Source of the DNA: Achromobacter insuavis
Lineage (GTDB): Bacteria > Pseudomonadota > Gammaproteobacteria > Burkholderiales > Burkholderiaceae_B
NCBI RefSeq assembly: GCF_902859645.1
Contig: NZ_CADIJR010000003.1
Coordinates: forward strand, 1-64,000
DNA: 64,000 nt
Reading direction: 5' to 3'
Below the pieces are notes generated by a model. It saw only the letters and a list, made by a program, of their open reading frames with translations. It did not search any database and was not told the origin of the DNA. The translations under genes were made by a program, and so were the position numbers. Below are positions 20,204 to 28,958 of this stretch, piece after piece; the stretch's first letter is position 1, and the number at the start of each line of letters is the position of its first letter.

Positions 20204-21913
20204 TCAGGCCGTCTCGTCGTGGCGCGCCGGCCGCTGGCGCGACTGGGCCCGTTCGACCAGCAGGTGCGAGACATAGGTGCCGATGGCGACCGCGGCCACC
20301 GCCAGCACGCCCAGCGCCGCGCCCGGACCCCGGCCCGCCGCGCTCTGCATGTACAGATAGATGCCATAGCTCATCGGCGCCTGGCTGTCCTTGGTGACCA
20401 GCATGATGGTGGCCGACAGCTCCACCGCCGCCGTCACGAAGCTGGTCACGAAGCCGGCCAGCATGCCGCCGGCCATCAGCGGCACCACCACCCGCCGGAT
20501 GGTGCGCATGCGCGTCGCGCCCAGCGACTGCGCCGCTTCCTCCAGCGATACGTTGATCTGCTGCAACGCGGCCACGCACGAGCGCAGCGCGTAGGGCAGC
20601 CGCCGCACCGAGTACGCGATCATGATGATGATCCACGACGAGGTCAGCAGCGTGCCGGTGCCCGGGATTTCCACCCCGCGGAACGTGCGCAGCAATCCGA
20701 TCGCCAGCACGATGCCCGGGATCGCCAGCGCCGCCGAGGCCAGGAAGTCCAGCCACTGGCGAGCCGGCAGCCGGGTGCGCAGCATCAGGTAGGCGATGGC
20801 GGTGCCCAGGATCACGTCCACGCCCGCCGCCAGGCCGCAATAGAGCAGGGTGTTGGCGATCATGCCCTGCGACTCGCTGAACACCGCGCTGTAGTGCGCC
20901 AGCGTGTAGCCGTCCGGCAGCGGCGCGAAGCTCCAGACGCTGGCCAGCGACAGCAGCAGCACGCCCATGTGCGGCGACAGCACCAGCAGCAGCACCAGGA
21001 TGATCCAGCCATAGGCCAGCACGCTTTCCGCCGGCCGCAGCTTGCGCTTCTGGATCGAGTTGCCGCCCTTTTGCAGCGTGGAATAGTCGCGGCCCTTGAG
21101 CACCCGCGCCGACAGCCACAGCGCCAGGATCGAGAAGGCGATCATGATGACGCTGATGACGTAGCCCAGCGGATCCTCCAGCCCCACCTGCGTGATGCGC
21201 AGATAGGCCTGCGGCGCCAGCATGTTGGTGGTGCCCAGCACCAGCGGCGTGCCGAGATCGTCGAACACCTTGACGAACACCAGCGAGGTCCCGGCCACGT
21301 AGCCCGGCAGCGCCAGCGGGAAGATTACGCGGCGGAACAGCCGGAAGCCGCGCGCGCCCAGATTGAAGGCGGCTTCTTCCATCGCGCCGTCGATGTTGCG
21401 CAGGGCCACCACCAGGTTCATCAGGATGAACGGGAAGTAGTGCAGCGCCTCGACGAAGATGACGCCGTTCAGGCCTTCCATGAACGGGATGGTGAAGCCG
21501 AACCAGTCGTTCAGCAGCAGGTTGACGCTGCCCGAGCGGCCGAAGATGAGCTGCATCGCCACCGCGCCGACGAAGGGCGGCATGATCAGCGGCAGCACGC
21601 CCAGCGTCTGGATGATGAGCGCGCCGCGGAAGTCGAAGCGCACCGTGAAGTACGCCAGCGGCACCGCGATCAGCGAGGCCAGCAGCGCCGACCAGCCGGC
21701 CACGTAGAGGCTGTTGAAGAACGCCTCCAGCATCAGCGGCTGGTTGAAGAAGGCGCCGAAGTGGCCGATGGTGAAGCCGCCGTCGGCGTTGACGAAGGCG
21801 CTGTAGAACACCGTGCCCACCGGCACGGCCAGGAACAGCGCCAGGAAACCCAGCACCAGGAGCGCGGCCAGCACGGGGCCGGCGGGCAGGCGTGAATGGC
21901 CCGGAAGATTCAT
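20204..21913 (-). CDS. Fused double-domain ABC permease, iron(III)/AEP type
   Basis: A 569-residue permease made of two homologous halves (about residues 1-290 and 295-569), each with roughly six spans and an EAA loop (EEAAFNLGARGFRLFRR in the first half, EEAAQSLGATRMRTIRR in the second). One polypeptide thus supplies the whole membrane channel, as in FbpB/AfuB iron(III) and some 2-aminoethylphosphonate importers. Between the binding-protein gene and this gene is an 11-bp hairpin. Confidence 0.92.
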   Translation of the reverse strand: MNLPGHSRLPAGPVLAALLVLGFLALFLAVPVGTVFYSAFVNADGGFTIGHFGAFFNQPLMLEAFFNSLYVAGWSALLASLIAVPLAYFTVRFDFRGALIIQTLGVLPLIMPPFVGAVAMQLIFGRSGSVNLLLNDWFGFTIPFMEGLNGVIFVEALHYFPFILMNLVVALRNIDGAMEEAAFNLGARGFRLFRRVIFPLALPGYVAGTSLVFVKVFDDLGTPLVLGTTNMLAPQAYLRITQVGLEDPLGYVISVIMIAFSILALWLSARVLKGRDYSTLQKGGNSIQKRKLRPAESVLAYGWIILVLLLVLSPHMGVLLLSLASVWSFAPLPDGYTLAHYSAVFSESQGMIANTLLYCGLAAGVDVILGTAIAYLMLRTRLPARQWLDFLASAALAIPGIVLAIGLLRTFRGVEIPGTGTLLTSSWIIIMIAYSVRRLPYALRSCVAALQQINVSLEEAAQSLGATRMRTIRRVVVPLMAGGMLAGFVTSFVTAAVELSATIMLVTKDSQAPMSYGIYLYMQSAAGRGPGAALGVLAVAAVAIGTYVSHLLVERAQSRQRPARHDETA

Positions 21914-21961
21914 CGAGATTCCCGTAATGGTTCAAGACAGGCCGCCCGCGGCGGGGCGGCG

Positions 21962-21989
21962 GCCGGACGGGGCGAGCCCCCCGTCCGGC
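21962..21989 (-). other. Intra-operon hairpin after the binding-protein gene
   Basis: A perfect 11-bp inverted repeat (GCCGGACGGGG / CCCCGTCCGGC, 6-base loop) lies between the binding-protein and permease genes with no T-tract. Such hairpins commonly protect the 3' end of binding-protein mRNA so that it is made in excess over the permease. Confidence 0.6.
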
Positions 21990-22000
21990 GCGAGCCGGGC

Positions 22001-23326
22001 TCAGAGCGCCGCGGCTTCCCGCGCCAGCTTCACGGCCTGCTCATAGTTGCTCTTGGCCGTGCCGTTCCATTCGCCTTCCAGCTTGGTGATCTGCTGGTTG
22101 ACCGCGGCGTCCTTCTTGTTGCCGCTGAAGATCTTCAGGAACTCGGGATCAGCGGCCTGCTTGCCGTCGACCAGCGGCGCCCAGGCCAGTTTGCGGGCCT
22201 GCGCCAGCAGTTCGGCCGGCTTGCCGCTCTTGCCCTTGTCGCCGAGCTTGGCCTCGGCGTCGTAGATCGCCTTGGTCGCCGCCTGCAACTCCTTCAGGCG
22301 GAACGTGACGGTCTGGTCGTACAGCGACTGCACCACGTAATAGCGCGTCTGCGACAGGTCGGCGTTGAACTGCACCTTGCTGCGGCGCGCGATCTCGGCG
22401 GGATCCGGATAACCCTGCGGCACCTTGCCGCCCAGCGCCGAATACGGCAGCACCGGCAGGCGCGAGATCTTCGGCTCCAGCAGCAGTTCCTGGCCCGCCT
22501 GGCTGAGCGTGAAGGCGATGAACTTCTTGCCTTCCTCGGTGTTCTTGGCGCCGTCGATCAGCGCGATGTTGGCCGGCACGATGGCGGTCTCGGAGGGATA
22601 GACGAATTCCACCGGGAACTTCGAATACTTGCTCGACAGGCCGAAGAAGTCGATCACCGGACCCGCGCCGAACTGGCCGTTGTTGACGCCGTCCGGCACG
22701 CCGAACGAACGCTCGGTGACGGCGCTGCTGTTGCCCGACATGCGCAGCAGCGTGTTCCAGCCGTCGTCCCAGCCTTCGCCCTGCAGGATGGTCTCGACCG
22801 TCAGGTGCATGGTGCCCGAGCGCGACGGCGAGGTGATGCCGACGTGGCCGAACCAGTGCGGCGCCAGCAGGTCTTTCCATTCGACCGGCGCGGGGATCTT
22901 GTGCGCCGCGATGTAGCGCGTGTTGTAGACGATGCCGTAGCCGGCCAGCGCCTGGCCCAGGTACATGCCGCCCGGGTCGTTGATGGGGTAGTTGCCGATC
23001 TTGTCCGGCACGTCCTTGTTGGCGACGTCCGCCGACTTGGCCAGCAGCTTGTCGCGGCCCAGCACCTCGAAGGCGTCCGGCGCGCTGGCCCAGAACACTT
23101 CCGGACGCTGGCCGGCCGGCGTCTCGCGCACGTAGGCGATGCCGGACACGGTGTTCTTGTTGAGGATTTCCAGCGTGATGCCGGGGTTGGCCTTCTCGAA
23201 CGCGGTCTTGTAGGCCTGGGTCAAATCTTTCGGGAACGACGTGATCACCGTGACGGTGCCCGCCAGGGCGGGGGCGGCGCAGGCGGCCAGCAGCGCCCCT
23301 GCAAGGGCTGTGCGCATTGCATGCAT
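22001..23326 (-). CDS. ABC transporter substrate-binding protein, iron(III)/AEP type
   Basis: A 441-residue periplasmic protein with a Sec signal (MHAMRTALAGALLAACAAPALAG). The mature start VTVITSFPKDLTQAYKTAF is typical of type II/D binding proteins of the AfuA/PhnS class. The start at 23326 is supported by a GGAG sequence 7 bases upstream; a second ATG at 23317 is possible and the longer frame lacks a proper signal. It heads the operon binding protein, fused permease, ATPase, LysR. The ligand (ferric ion, phosphonate or polyamine) cannot be decided from sequence. Confidence 0.9.
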   Translation of the reverse strand: MHAMRTALAGALLAACAAPALAGTVTVITSFPKDLTQAYKTAFEKANPGITLEILNKNTVSGIAYVRETPAGQRPEVFWASAPDAFEVLGRDKLLAKSADVANKDVPDKIGNYPINDPGGMYLGQALAGYGIVYNTRYIAAHKIPAPVEWKDLLAPHWFGHVGITSPSRSGTMHLTVETILQGEGWDDGWNTLLRMSGNSSAVTERSFGVPDGVNNGQFGAGPVIDFFGLSSKYSKFPVEFVYPSETAIVPANIALIDGAKNTEEGKKFIAFTLSQAGQELLLEPKISRLPVLPYSALGGKVPQGYPDPAEIARRSKVQFNADLSQTRYYVVQSLYDQTVTFRLKELQAATKAIYDAEAKLGDKGKSGKPAELLAQARKLAWAPLVDGKQAADPEFLKIFSGNKKDAAVNQQITKLEGEWNGTAKSNYEQAVKLAREAAAL

Positions 23327-23453
23327 GGTTTGTCTCCGTGGTTTTTTGATTTGTCCGGAGACCTTAGCGGCTGCATGCGCCGCCAGTCCAATCACAAATT
23401 TTGATGCGCGCCATCAGTGCGGCGGGCATTCGGGAGAACCCGCGGGAAGGAAG

Positions 23454-23885
23454 CTAGGCCGTGGCCGAGACGCCGCCGGTGGCCTTGGCCATCGCCTTGA
23501 TCTTCTCGGTCATCACCTTCTGGATCTGGCCCATGATCTGCTGCGCCTGTCCGTTCAACGCCTGCATCTGGGTGGCTTTCTGTTCCGCCGACGCATTGCT
23601 GTCGCGCACGCGTGCGATCTGCTCCATGACGCGCTTGAGCTGGCGTTGCAGTTCCTTGATCACCTGGGTGTAATAGTCGTCGTTTTCGGACGATTCGGTT
23701 TCCTGGGTCTGGCCCACCTTCGTGGCGCCGGCGCTGTTGACGCGGATCTTGCCGTCGGGCGTGACACTGACGCCCGGATCGCCGGCCTTGGCGTCCTTGG
23801 CTTCCTTGTTGGCCTGGATCTTCTGCGCCCACAGGTCCGCCATGCTGCCGATGCGCGAGGTGCCGCTGATGGAATCGATGGCCAT
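23454..23885 (-). CDS. Small coiled-coil protein of unknown function (FlxA-like character)
   Basis: A 143-residue hydrophilic protein with no signal or membrane segment. Residues about 70-135 are predicted coiled coil from heptad-like Leu/Ile/Met spacing (VIKELQRQLKRVMEQIARV, MQALNGQAQQIMGQIQKVM). This resembles FlxA-like proteins, but the match is by composition only. The ATG at 23885 is preferred over the GTG at 23924 because GGAGA lies 5-6 bases before it. The gene stands alone between the transporter operon and the divergent permease. Confidence 0.6.
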   Translation of the reverse strand: MAIDSISGTSRIGSMADLWAQKIQANKEAKDAKAGDPGVSVTPDGKIRVNSAGATKVGQTQETESSENDDYYTQVIKELQRQLKRVMEQIARVRDSNASAEQKATQMQALNGQAQQIMGQIQKVMTEKIKAMAKATGGVSATA

Positions 23886-24018
23886 GGAAGTCTCCGGGGC
23901 AGAAGGATTGACTGGGGTTTCCACTAATACGGCATCTGGCCGGGGAACTTAAGTTGCCGCCCGTTCCCGGCCCCCTTTACACTGGCGCCCGCTCACACCA
24001 ATCACTCCCGGGGAATCC

Positions 24019-25329
24019 ATGTCCAAGACCTATTTTCCGCGCTGGCGCCTGGCGGACGACGCCCAGCCCGGCGTCATCATCGCCCCCGATGAACGGCTGT
24101 CCTGGCCCAAGAACGTGGCCATGGGCGCCCAGCACGTGGTGGCGATGTTCGGCTCCACCGTGCTGGCGCCGCTGCTGATGGGCTTCGATCCCAACGTCGC
24201 CATCCTGATGTCGGGCATCGGCACCCTGATCTTCTTCCTGTTCGTCGGCGGCCGCGTGCCCAGCTACCTGGGGTCCAGCTTCGCCTTCATCGGCGGCGTC
24301 ATCGCCGTCACCGGCTATGCCGGCGGCGGCGCCAACGCCAATATCGGCGTGGCGCTGGGCGCCATCATCGCCTGCGGCCTGGCCTACACGCTGATCGGCG
24401 TCCTGGTCTGGATCGCCAACGGCCGCGCCGGCGGCGGCGCCAACTGGATCGACACCCTGATGCCGCCGGTCGTGACCGGCGCGGTGGTCGCGGTGATCGG
24501 CCTGAACCTGGCCCCGATCGCCGCCAAGGGCGCCATGGGCGCCTCGGGCTTCGACAGCGCCATGGCGATCGTCACCATCCTGTGCGTGGGCGGCATCGCC
24601 GTCTACACCAAGGGCATGGTGCAGCGCCTCCTGATCCTGGTCGGCCTCATCCTGGCCTGCGTGGTCTACGCGATCTTCGCCAACGGCCTGAACCTGGGCA
24701 AGCCGATCGATTTCTCGGCCGTGTCGGCCGCCGCCTGGTTCGGCCTGCCGCACTTCGCCGCGCCGGTCTTCAAGGCCGAGGCCATGGGCCTGATCGTGCC
24801 GGTGGCCATCATCCTGGTCGCCGAGAACCTGGGCCACGTCAAGGCGGTCAGCGCCATGACCGGCCAGGACCTGGACCGCTATCTGGGCCGCGCCTTCGTC
24901 GGCGACGGCGTGGCGACCATGGTCTCGGGCGCCGTCGGCGGCACCGGCGTCACCACCTACGCCGAGAACATCGGCGTGATGGCGGTGACCCGCATCTATT
25001 CGACGCTGGTGTTCGTGATCGCCGCGCTGATCGCCATCGTGCTGGGCTTCTCGCCCAAGTTCGGCGCCCTGATCCAGACCATTCCCGGGCCCGTGCTCGG
25101 CGGCATGTCGGTGGTGGTGTTCGGCCTGATCGCCATTGCCGGGGCCCGCATCTGGGTGGTGAACCAGGTCGATTTCAGCGACAACCGCAACCTGATCGTG
25201 GCCGCGGTCACGCTGGTGCTGGGCGCGGGCGACTTCACCGTCAAGCTGGGCAATTTCACGCTGGGCGGCATCGGTACCGCGACCTTCGGCGCGATCATCC
25301 TGTACGCGTTGCTGCGCCGCAAGAAGTAG
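24019..25329 (+). CDS. NCS2 family uracil/xanthine permease
   Basis: A 436-residue nucleobase:proton symporter with about 14 spans. The NCS2 signatures are clear: NVAMGAQHVVAMFGSTVLAP at the start, the AENLGHVKAVSAMTG motif with the substrate-binding Glu, and GGTGVTTYAENIGVMAVTR with the second conserved Glu. Closest in feel to RutG/UraA, so uracil or a related pyrimidine is the likely substrate. Monocistronic: it faces away from the coiled-coil gene and towards the chemoreceptor gene. Confidence 0.92.
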   Translation: MSKTYFPRWRLADDAQPGVIIAPDERLSWPKNVAMGAQHVVAMFGSTVLAPLLMGFDPNVAILMSGIGTLIFFLFVGGRVPSYLGSSFAFIGGVIAVTGYAGGGANANIGVALGAIIACGLAYTLIGVLVWIANGRAGGGANWIDTLMPPVVTGAVVAVIGLNLAPIAAKGAMGASGFDSAMAIVTILCVGGIAVYTKGMVQRLLILVGLILACVVYAIFANGLNLGKPIDFSAVSAAAWFGLPHFAAPVFKAEAMGLIVPVAIILVAENLGHVKAVSAMTGQDLDRYLGRAFVGDGVATMVSGAVGGTGVTTYAENIGVMAVTRIYSTLVFVIAALIAIVLGFSPKFGALIQTIPGPVLGGMSVVVFGLIAIAGARIWVVNQVDFSDNRNLIVAAVTLVLGAGDFTVKLGNFTLGGIGTATFGAIILYALLRRKK

Positions 25330-25409
25330 GGCGGGACCGGCCGGACGTCGCGCCAGTCCCGCTTCCTTCAGGGGCATGAGCGGGACCGGCCGCGGCCGAT
25401 CCGCTCCCC

Positions 25410-27029
25410 TCAGGAGCGCGACAGCCGCGAGGCCGGCGTCCTGCCGCCGACCTGCACCGGCGCCACCTCGATCACCTGGCCCGACTGGGTCTTGAAGACC
25501 GCGGTCGCTTCCGCCAGGCGCCGTGCCTGGTCTTCCATTGCCGAGGCGGCGGCCGAGGCCTCTTCCACCAGCGCGGCGTTCTGCTGCGTCACCTCATCCA
25601 TCTGCGAGACCGCCAGGCTGACCTGGTCGATGCCGCCGGCCTGCTGGGCCGAGGCCGCCGAGATCTCGCCCATGATGTCGGCCACCCGCTGCACCGAGAC
25701 CACGATTTCCTCCATGGTCTGGCCGGCCGCCGACACCTGGGACGAGCCGGCCGCCACGGTTTCGACCGAGGTCTCGATCAGCGCCTTGATCTCCTTGGCC
25801 GCCTGCGCCGCGCGTTGCGCCAGGGTGCGCACCTCGCCCGCCACCACGGCGAAGCCCTTGCCCTGTTCGCCGGCGCGGGCCGCCTCCACGGCGGCGTTCA
25901 GCGCCAGGATATTGGTCTGGAAGGCGATGCCGTCGATCACCGAGACGATGTCGGCGATGCGCCGCGAACTGTCGGAGATGCCTTGCATGGTGGCCACTAC
26001 CTGGCCGACGGTATGGCCGCCGCGCTGCGCCACCTCCATGCTCACCGCCGCCAGCTGGTTGGCCTGGGCGGCATTCTCGGCGTTCTGCTTGACCGTGGCG
26101 GCCAGCTCTTCCATGGTCGAGGCGGTCTCTTCGAGCGCGGCCGCCTGCTCCTCGGTGCGGGTCGACAGGTTGGCGTTGCCGGCGGCGATCTCGGCCGCGC
26201 CGACGTTGATCTCCTCGACCCCCTGGCGCACCGTCGTCACCGTGCGTGTCAGGCCGTCCTGCATGCGCCGCACCGCGGAAAACAGCGTGCCGATCTCGTT
26301 GCTGGAGCGGGCGTCGACCCGCTGGGTCAGGTCGCCGGCGGCGATCCGGTCGAAATGCCGGCCCGCGTCCTGCAGCGGCAACAGCACGCCACGGCGGATG
26401 AAGGCCCAGCACAGCACCGCCAGCAGCAGCGCCACCGACAGCAGCACGACGGCCGAGATGCGGGCGGTCGAATAGGTGGTCTGAGAGCGGTCCAGCACGC
26501 TGTCGCTGCGCTCCTGGACCCGCGCCAGGAACACCTGCATGTCCTTGGCGAAATCGGCGTCGGCCTGGCGCACGCGGGCTTCGTTCTGCTGGTAGCGCGC
26601 GACCGAGCGCTCCTTGAGCGCCGCGTCCAGTTCGTCCAGCCCGGCGGCGTAGGCGTTGAAGCGGCCCTGCAGGACCAGCGCCAGCTCCTGGCCGCGCTCG
26701 CTCTTGGGCACCGCCATGTAGCGGTCGAAGCGCTCGCGCGCCAGCTTCAGCTGCCCGGCGGCGGCGGCTTCCGCGCTGGCCGCCTGGTCGTTGGCGCCGG
26801 CCTGCAGGTCGGCGATGCTCGCGGCCAGCGACAGCCGGGTGCGCAGCAACGCGGCGTTCGATTCATAAAGCGGATCGACCTGGTGCACGGCCACATTATT
26901 CAGGTCCTCGATTTCCCGCACGCTGTTTTCGGCGTTCATCCAGCTCAAGCCGCAAGCCAGCGCCAGGGTAATCACAAAGCAGGCCAGCACCAGCATCATG
27001 CCCGTACGGACTTTCAGTTTTTCCAGCAT
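25410..27029 (-). CDS. Methyl-accepting chemotaxis protein
   Basis: A 539-residue transmembrane chemoreceptor: TM1 at about residues 12-30 (LVLACFVITLALACGLSW), a helical-bundle periplasmic sensor (TarH/4HB type), TM2 near residues 190-212, a HAMP region (LPLQDAGRHFDRIAAGDLTQRV) and a long signalling helix with the invariant hairpin tip (IDGIAFQTNILALNAA, then GKGFAVVAGEVR). Start 27029 has GGGAG just upstream; the longer frame adds a basic non-family tail. No CheR-tethering NWETF pentapeptide is seen at the C-terminus. Ligand unknown. Confidence 0.93.
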   Translation of the reverse strand: MLEKLKVRTGMMLVLACFVITLALACGLSWMNAENSVREIEDLNNVAVHQVDPLYESNAALLRTRLSLAASIADLQAGANDQAASAEAAAAGQLKLARERFDRYMAVPKSERGQELALVLQGRFNAYAAGLDELDAALKERSVARYQQNEARVRQADADFAKDMQVFLARVQERSDSVLDRSQTTYSTARISAVVLLSVALLLAVLCWAFIRRGVLLPLQDAGRHFDRIAAGDLTQRVDARSSNEIGTLFSAVRRMQDGLTRTVTTVRQGVEEINVGAAEIAAGNANLSTRTEEQAAALEETASTMEELAATVKQNAENAAQANQLAAVSMEVAQRGGHTVGQVVATMQGISDSSRRIADIVSVIDGIAFQTNILALNAAVEAARAGEQGKGFAVVAGEVRTLAQRAAQAAKEIKALIETSVETVAAGSSQVSAAGQTMEEIVVSVQRVADIMGEISAASAQQAGGIDQVSLAVSQMDEVTQQNAALVEEASAAASAMEDQARRLAEATAVFKTQSGQVIEVAPVQVGGRTPASRLSRS

Positions 27030-27218
27030 GGGAGCTCCCGTTCTTGAACGCGCTCCACCGCAGGCGCGGATCCTTTGCACGCCAGCGCTGCGATAGAGGG
27101 ACGAACGTCGCGCCCGGATGACTGCGATGCGTCCGCCCAACCTGCAACACGCACAATCAATCGCTTTACGCGTGGCCGAAACGGCAGACCCGCGTATCCC
27201 TTCGCTTAAAACAGGAAA

Positions 27219-27238
27219 ATGCCGGCGAATACCGGCAT
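27219..27238. terminator. Hairpin, terminator-like on the minus strand
   Basis: Arms ATGCCGG and CCGGCAT enclose a 6-base loop. On the minus strand the stem is followed by TTTCCTGTTTT, on the plus strand by an AT-rich run, so it could end transcripts arriving from either side. No gene is seen that would need it. Confidence 0.45.
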
Positions 27239-27421
27239 GTATTTAATTGTTATTAATGGGCCAGTTTGTCGGTTATACCTTTTTTATTGAATACAACATG
27301 GCGTTTTTACATAAACCCCGCGGCGGCCGGGTTTGTCCCTACTGTTGAGTATCTTTTACGCAACGCCAGCGCCGATCCGGGAAACGACGGGTTTTAGCGG
27401 GTTACAGCGCCGAAATGCGCC

Positions 27422-27436
27422 GAAAACGCCGTTTTC
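27422..27436. repeat. 15-bp palindrome in the greA leader
   Basis: GAAAACGCCGTTTTC is a perfect 7-bp inverted repeat around one base. The short spacer suits a protein-binding operator better than an RNA hairpin. Confidence 0.5.
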
Positions 27437-27487
27437 TCCGGTGGCTTGCAATTCCCGTGGACTTTGACCACAATATGACCTTGATTG

Positions 27488-27520
27488 CCCCGGTTCCGAC
27501 CCGAGCCGGGGTTTTGTTTT
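27488..27520 (+). terminator. Intrinsic terminator in the greA leader
   Basis: Arms CCCCGGTTC and GAGCCGGGG (9 pairs, one G-T) enclose a 6-base loop and are followed by TTTTGTTTT. It is a classical plus-strand terminator although no plus-strand gene lies in the preceding 450 bases, implying a short non-coding transcript. Confidence 0.8.
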
Positions 27521-27680
27521 GGTCGCAGCTTGCCGCATTCGTCCGGCGGGCCGGCCCGAGCGGGCAGCGGGGGATCCATCGGGTTCAGCCTTGCCCGCCC
27601 CTGGCCGTTCCGCTCAAGACGTTGCCCGTCCGATTCCGCTTCCGACGGCGCCCATGCGTCAGGTCCAGGACCTTCACACC

Positions 27681-27717
27681 GAGAACGCTCCGTCGGGGGC
27701 GTTTTCTACTTTTGTTT
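27681..27717 (+). terminator. Terminator-like hairpin immediately before greA
   Basis: GAGAACGCTCC pairs with GGGGCGTTTTC (11 pairs including two G-T) around a GTCG loop, then TACTTTTGTTT. The T-rich tail ends 10 bases before the greA ATG and just before its GGGAA ribosome-binding sequence, so it would act as an attenuator of greA. Confidence 0.65.
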
Positions 27718-27727
27718 GGGAAACGAC

Positions 27728-28204
27728 ATGTCTGCCATTCCTTTGACCGTGCGCGGGGCCGAGCGCTTGCAAGAAGAGCTCCAGCGGCTGAAAACCGTGG
27801 AACGTCCCGCCGTCATCAACGCTATCGCCGAAGCGCGCGCGCAGGGCGATCTGTCGGAGAACGCCGAGTATGACGCGGCTCGCGAGCGCCAGGGTTTCAT
27901 CGAGGGCCGGATCGCCGAGCTCGAGGGCACGCTTTCCAATGCCCACCTGATCGATCCGAGCTCGCTCGAGGCCGAAGGTCGTGCCGTGTTCGGCGCCACC
28001 GTCGACATCGAGGACCTGGATTCGGGTGATCGCGTGACGTACCAGATCGTCGGCGACGTCGAAGCCGATATCAAGGCAAACCTGATCTCCGTGTCGAGCC
28101 CGGTGGCCCGCGCGTTGATCGGCAAGAGCGAAGGCGATGTGGTCGAGGTCAAGGCCCCGGCTGGCGTTCGCGAGTATGAAGTCCTGGGTGTGCGTTACAT
28201 CTAA
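27728..28204 (+). CDS. greA: Transcription elongation factor GreA
   Basis: GreA (158 residues) rescues backtracked RNA polymerase by stimulating transcript cleavage. The N-terminal coiled coil carries the tip acidic pair in [15 protein letters not shown], and the C-terminal FKBP-like domain includes [25 protein letters not shown] and the VRYI end. The ATG at 27728 gives the family length; upstream frame continuation crosses the leader hairpin and is not coding. It is followed by yhbY on the opposite strand. Confidence 0.95.
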   Translation: MSAIPLTVRGAERLQEELQRLKTVERPAVINAIAEARAQGDLSENAEYDAARERQGFIEGRIAELEGTLSNAHLIDPSSLEAEGRAVFGATVDIEDLDSGDRVTYQIVGDVEADIKANLISVSSPVARALIGKSEGDVVEVKAPAGVREYEVLGVRYI

Positions 28205-28337
28205 CGCTTGCCCTAAGCGGTAAAATCAGCAAAACACCATAGACCGAACCGGGCATCCGGAAGGATTCCCGCGGCAAGATTGCGGAACACTATGGTGGAC
28301 CGGGCGCGTAAAGCGCCCGTTTTTGTGCCTGGCGGTA

Positions 28338-28940
28338 CTATCGCTTGGGCGACGACTTGCGGCTGGTGCCGCTGCGTGCCCCGGCCCGCAGGCTCAGTGC
28401 GCTGCCGGCGCGGCGCGGGATGCCGTGGCTGCCGGAAGTGGTTTTCTTGGTGCCGGGACGCATCGGCTTGCCGTTCTTGTTGAGCTGGTCCTGCGGCACG
28501 AAGCGCGTCTTCGGCTTGGGCTCTTCCGTCTCGGAACGGCGCGGACGCTTGGCCAGGGTCTTGCCTTCGGCGGCCAGCTTCTTGGGCGTATGCGGCTCGG
28601 AGGCGCGGCGCTTGGCGGGGCGTTCCGGCTCAAGGGCGGCCAGCACCGGCGGCTTGATGTTGCCGGCCAGCGGGCGGAACAGGATCAGGGTCTTGCCCAG
28701 GTGGTGCACCGGGGCGCAGGACAGGGTGTCGCAGATCGTCGACAGCATGGCCTCGCGGGCCTCGCGATCGTCGCCGCCGGCCCGGACCTTGATCAGGCCG
28801 TGGGAAGTGAGTGCCAGGTCGATTTCCTTGAGCACGGCTTCGGTCAGGCCATTGTCGCCGATCAGGACGACGGGGCGCAGAGGGTGAGCGGCGGACCGAA
28901 GGTCGCTGCGCTCACGAGAGGTAAGTTCTAATATAGGCAT
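28338..28940 (-). CDS. yhbY: YhbY family RNA-binding protein with basic C-terminal tail
   Basis: A 200-residue protein. Residues 1-95 are a CRS1/YhbY (CRM) domain with [33 protein letters not shown] and a GNxILLYR-like GKTLILFRP. The rest (about residues 110-200) is a Lys/Arg/Pro-rich tail, roughly doubling the approximately 100-residue YhbY length; such tails occur in betaproteobacterial homologues and probably add RNA contacts. YhbY binds pre-50S ribosomal particles. Start 28940 is only 18 bases from the divergent rlmE start. Confidence 0.88.
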   Translation of the reverse strand: MPILELTSRERSDLRSAAHPLRPVVLIGDNGLTEAVLKEIDLALTSHGLIKVRAGGDDREAREAMLSTICDTLSCAPVHHLGKTLILFRPLAGNIKPPVLAALEPERPAKRRASEPHTPKKLAAEGKTLAKRPRRSETEEPKPKTRFVPQDQLNKNGKPMRPGTKKTTSGSHGIPRRAGSALSLRAGARSGTSRKSSPKR

Positions 28941-28958
28941 GCGTGGAATTGTACGGTA

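Larger units (their letters stand above)
27030..27727. other. 698-base gene-free leader region between the chemoreceptor and greA
   Basis: No convincing gene is seen. The stretch holds four structured elements described separately: a hairpin at 27219-27238, a palindrome at 27422-27436, a strong terminator at 27488-27520 and a terminator-like hairpin at 27681-27717 directly before greA. The part 27240-27320 is AT-rich compared with its surroundings and is a plausible promoter zone. A regulatory leader or a small RNA is suggested by the terminator without a preceding gene. Confidence 0.6.

Noticed and set aside
27030-27200. FliA (sigma-28) promoter for the chemoreceptor
   Set aside because: No TAAA-N15-GCCGATAA-like sequence was found on the minus strand upstream of 27029.
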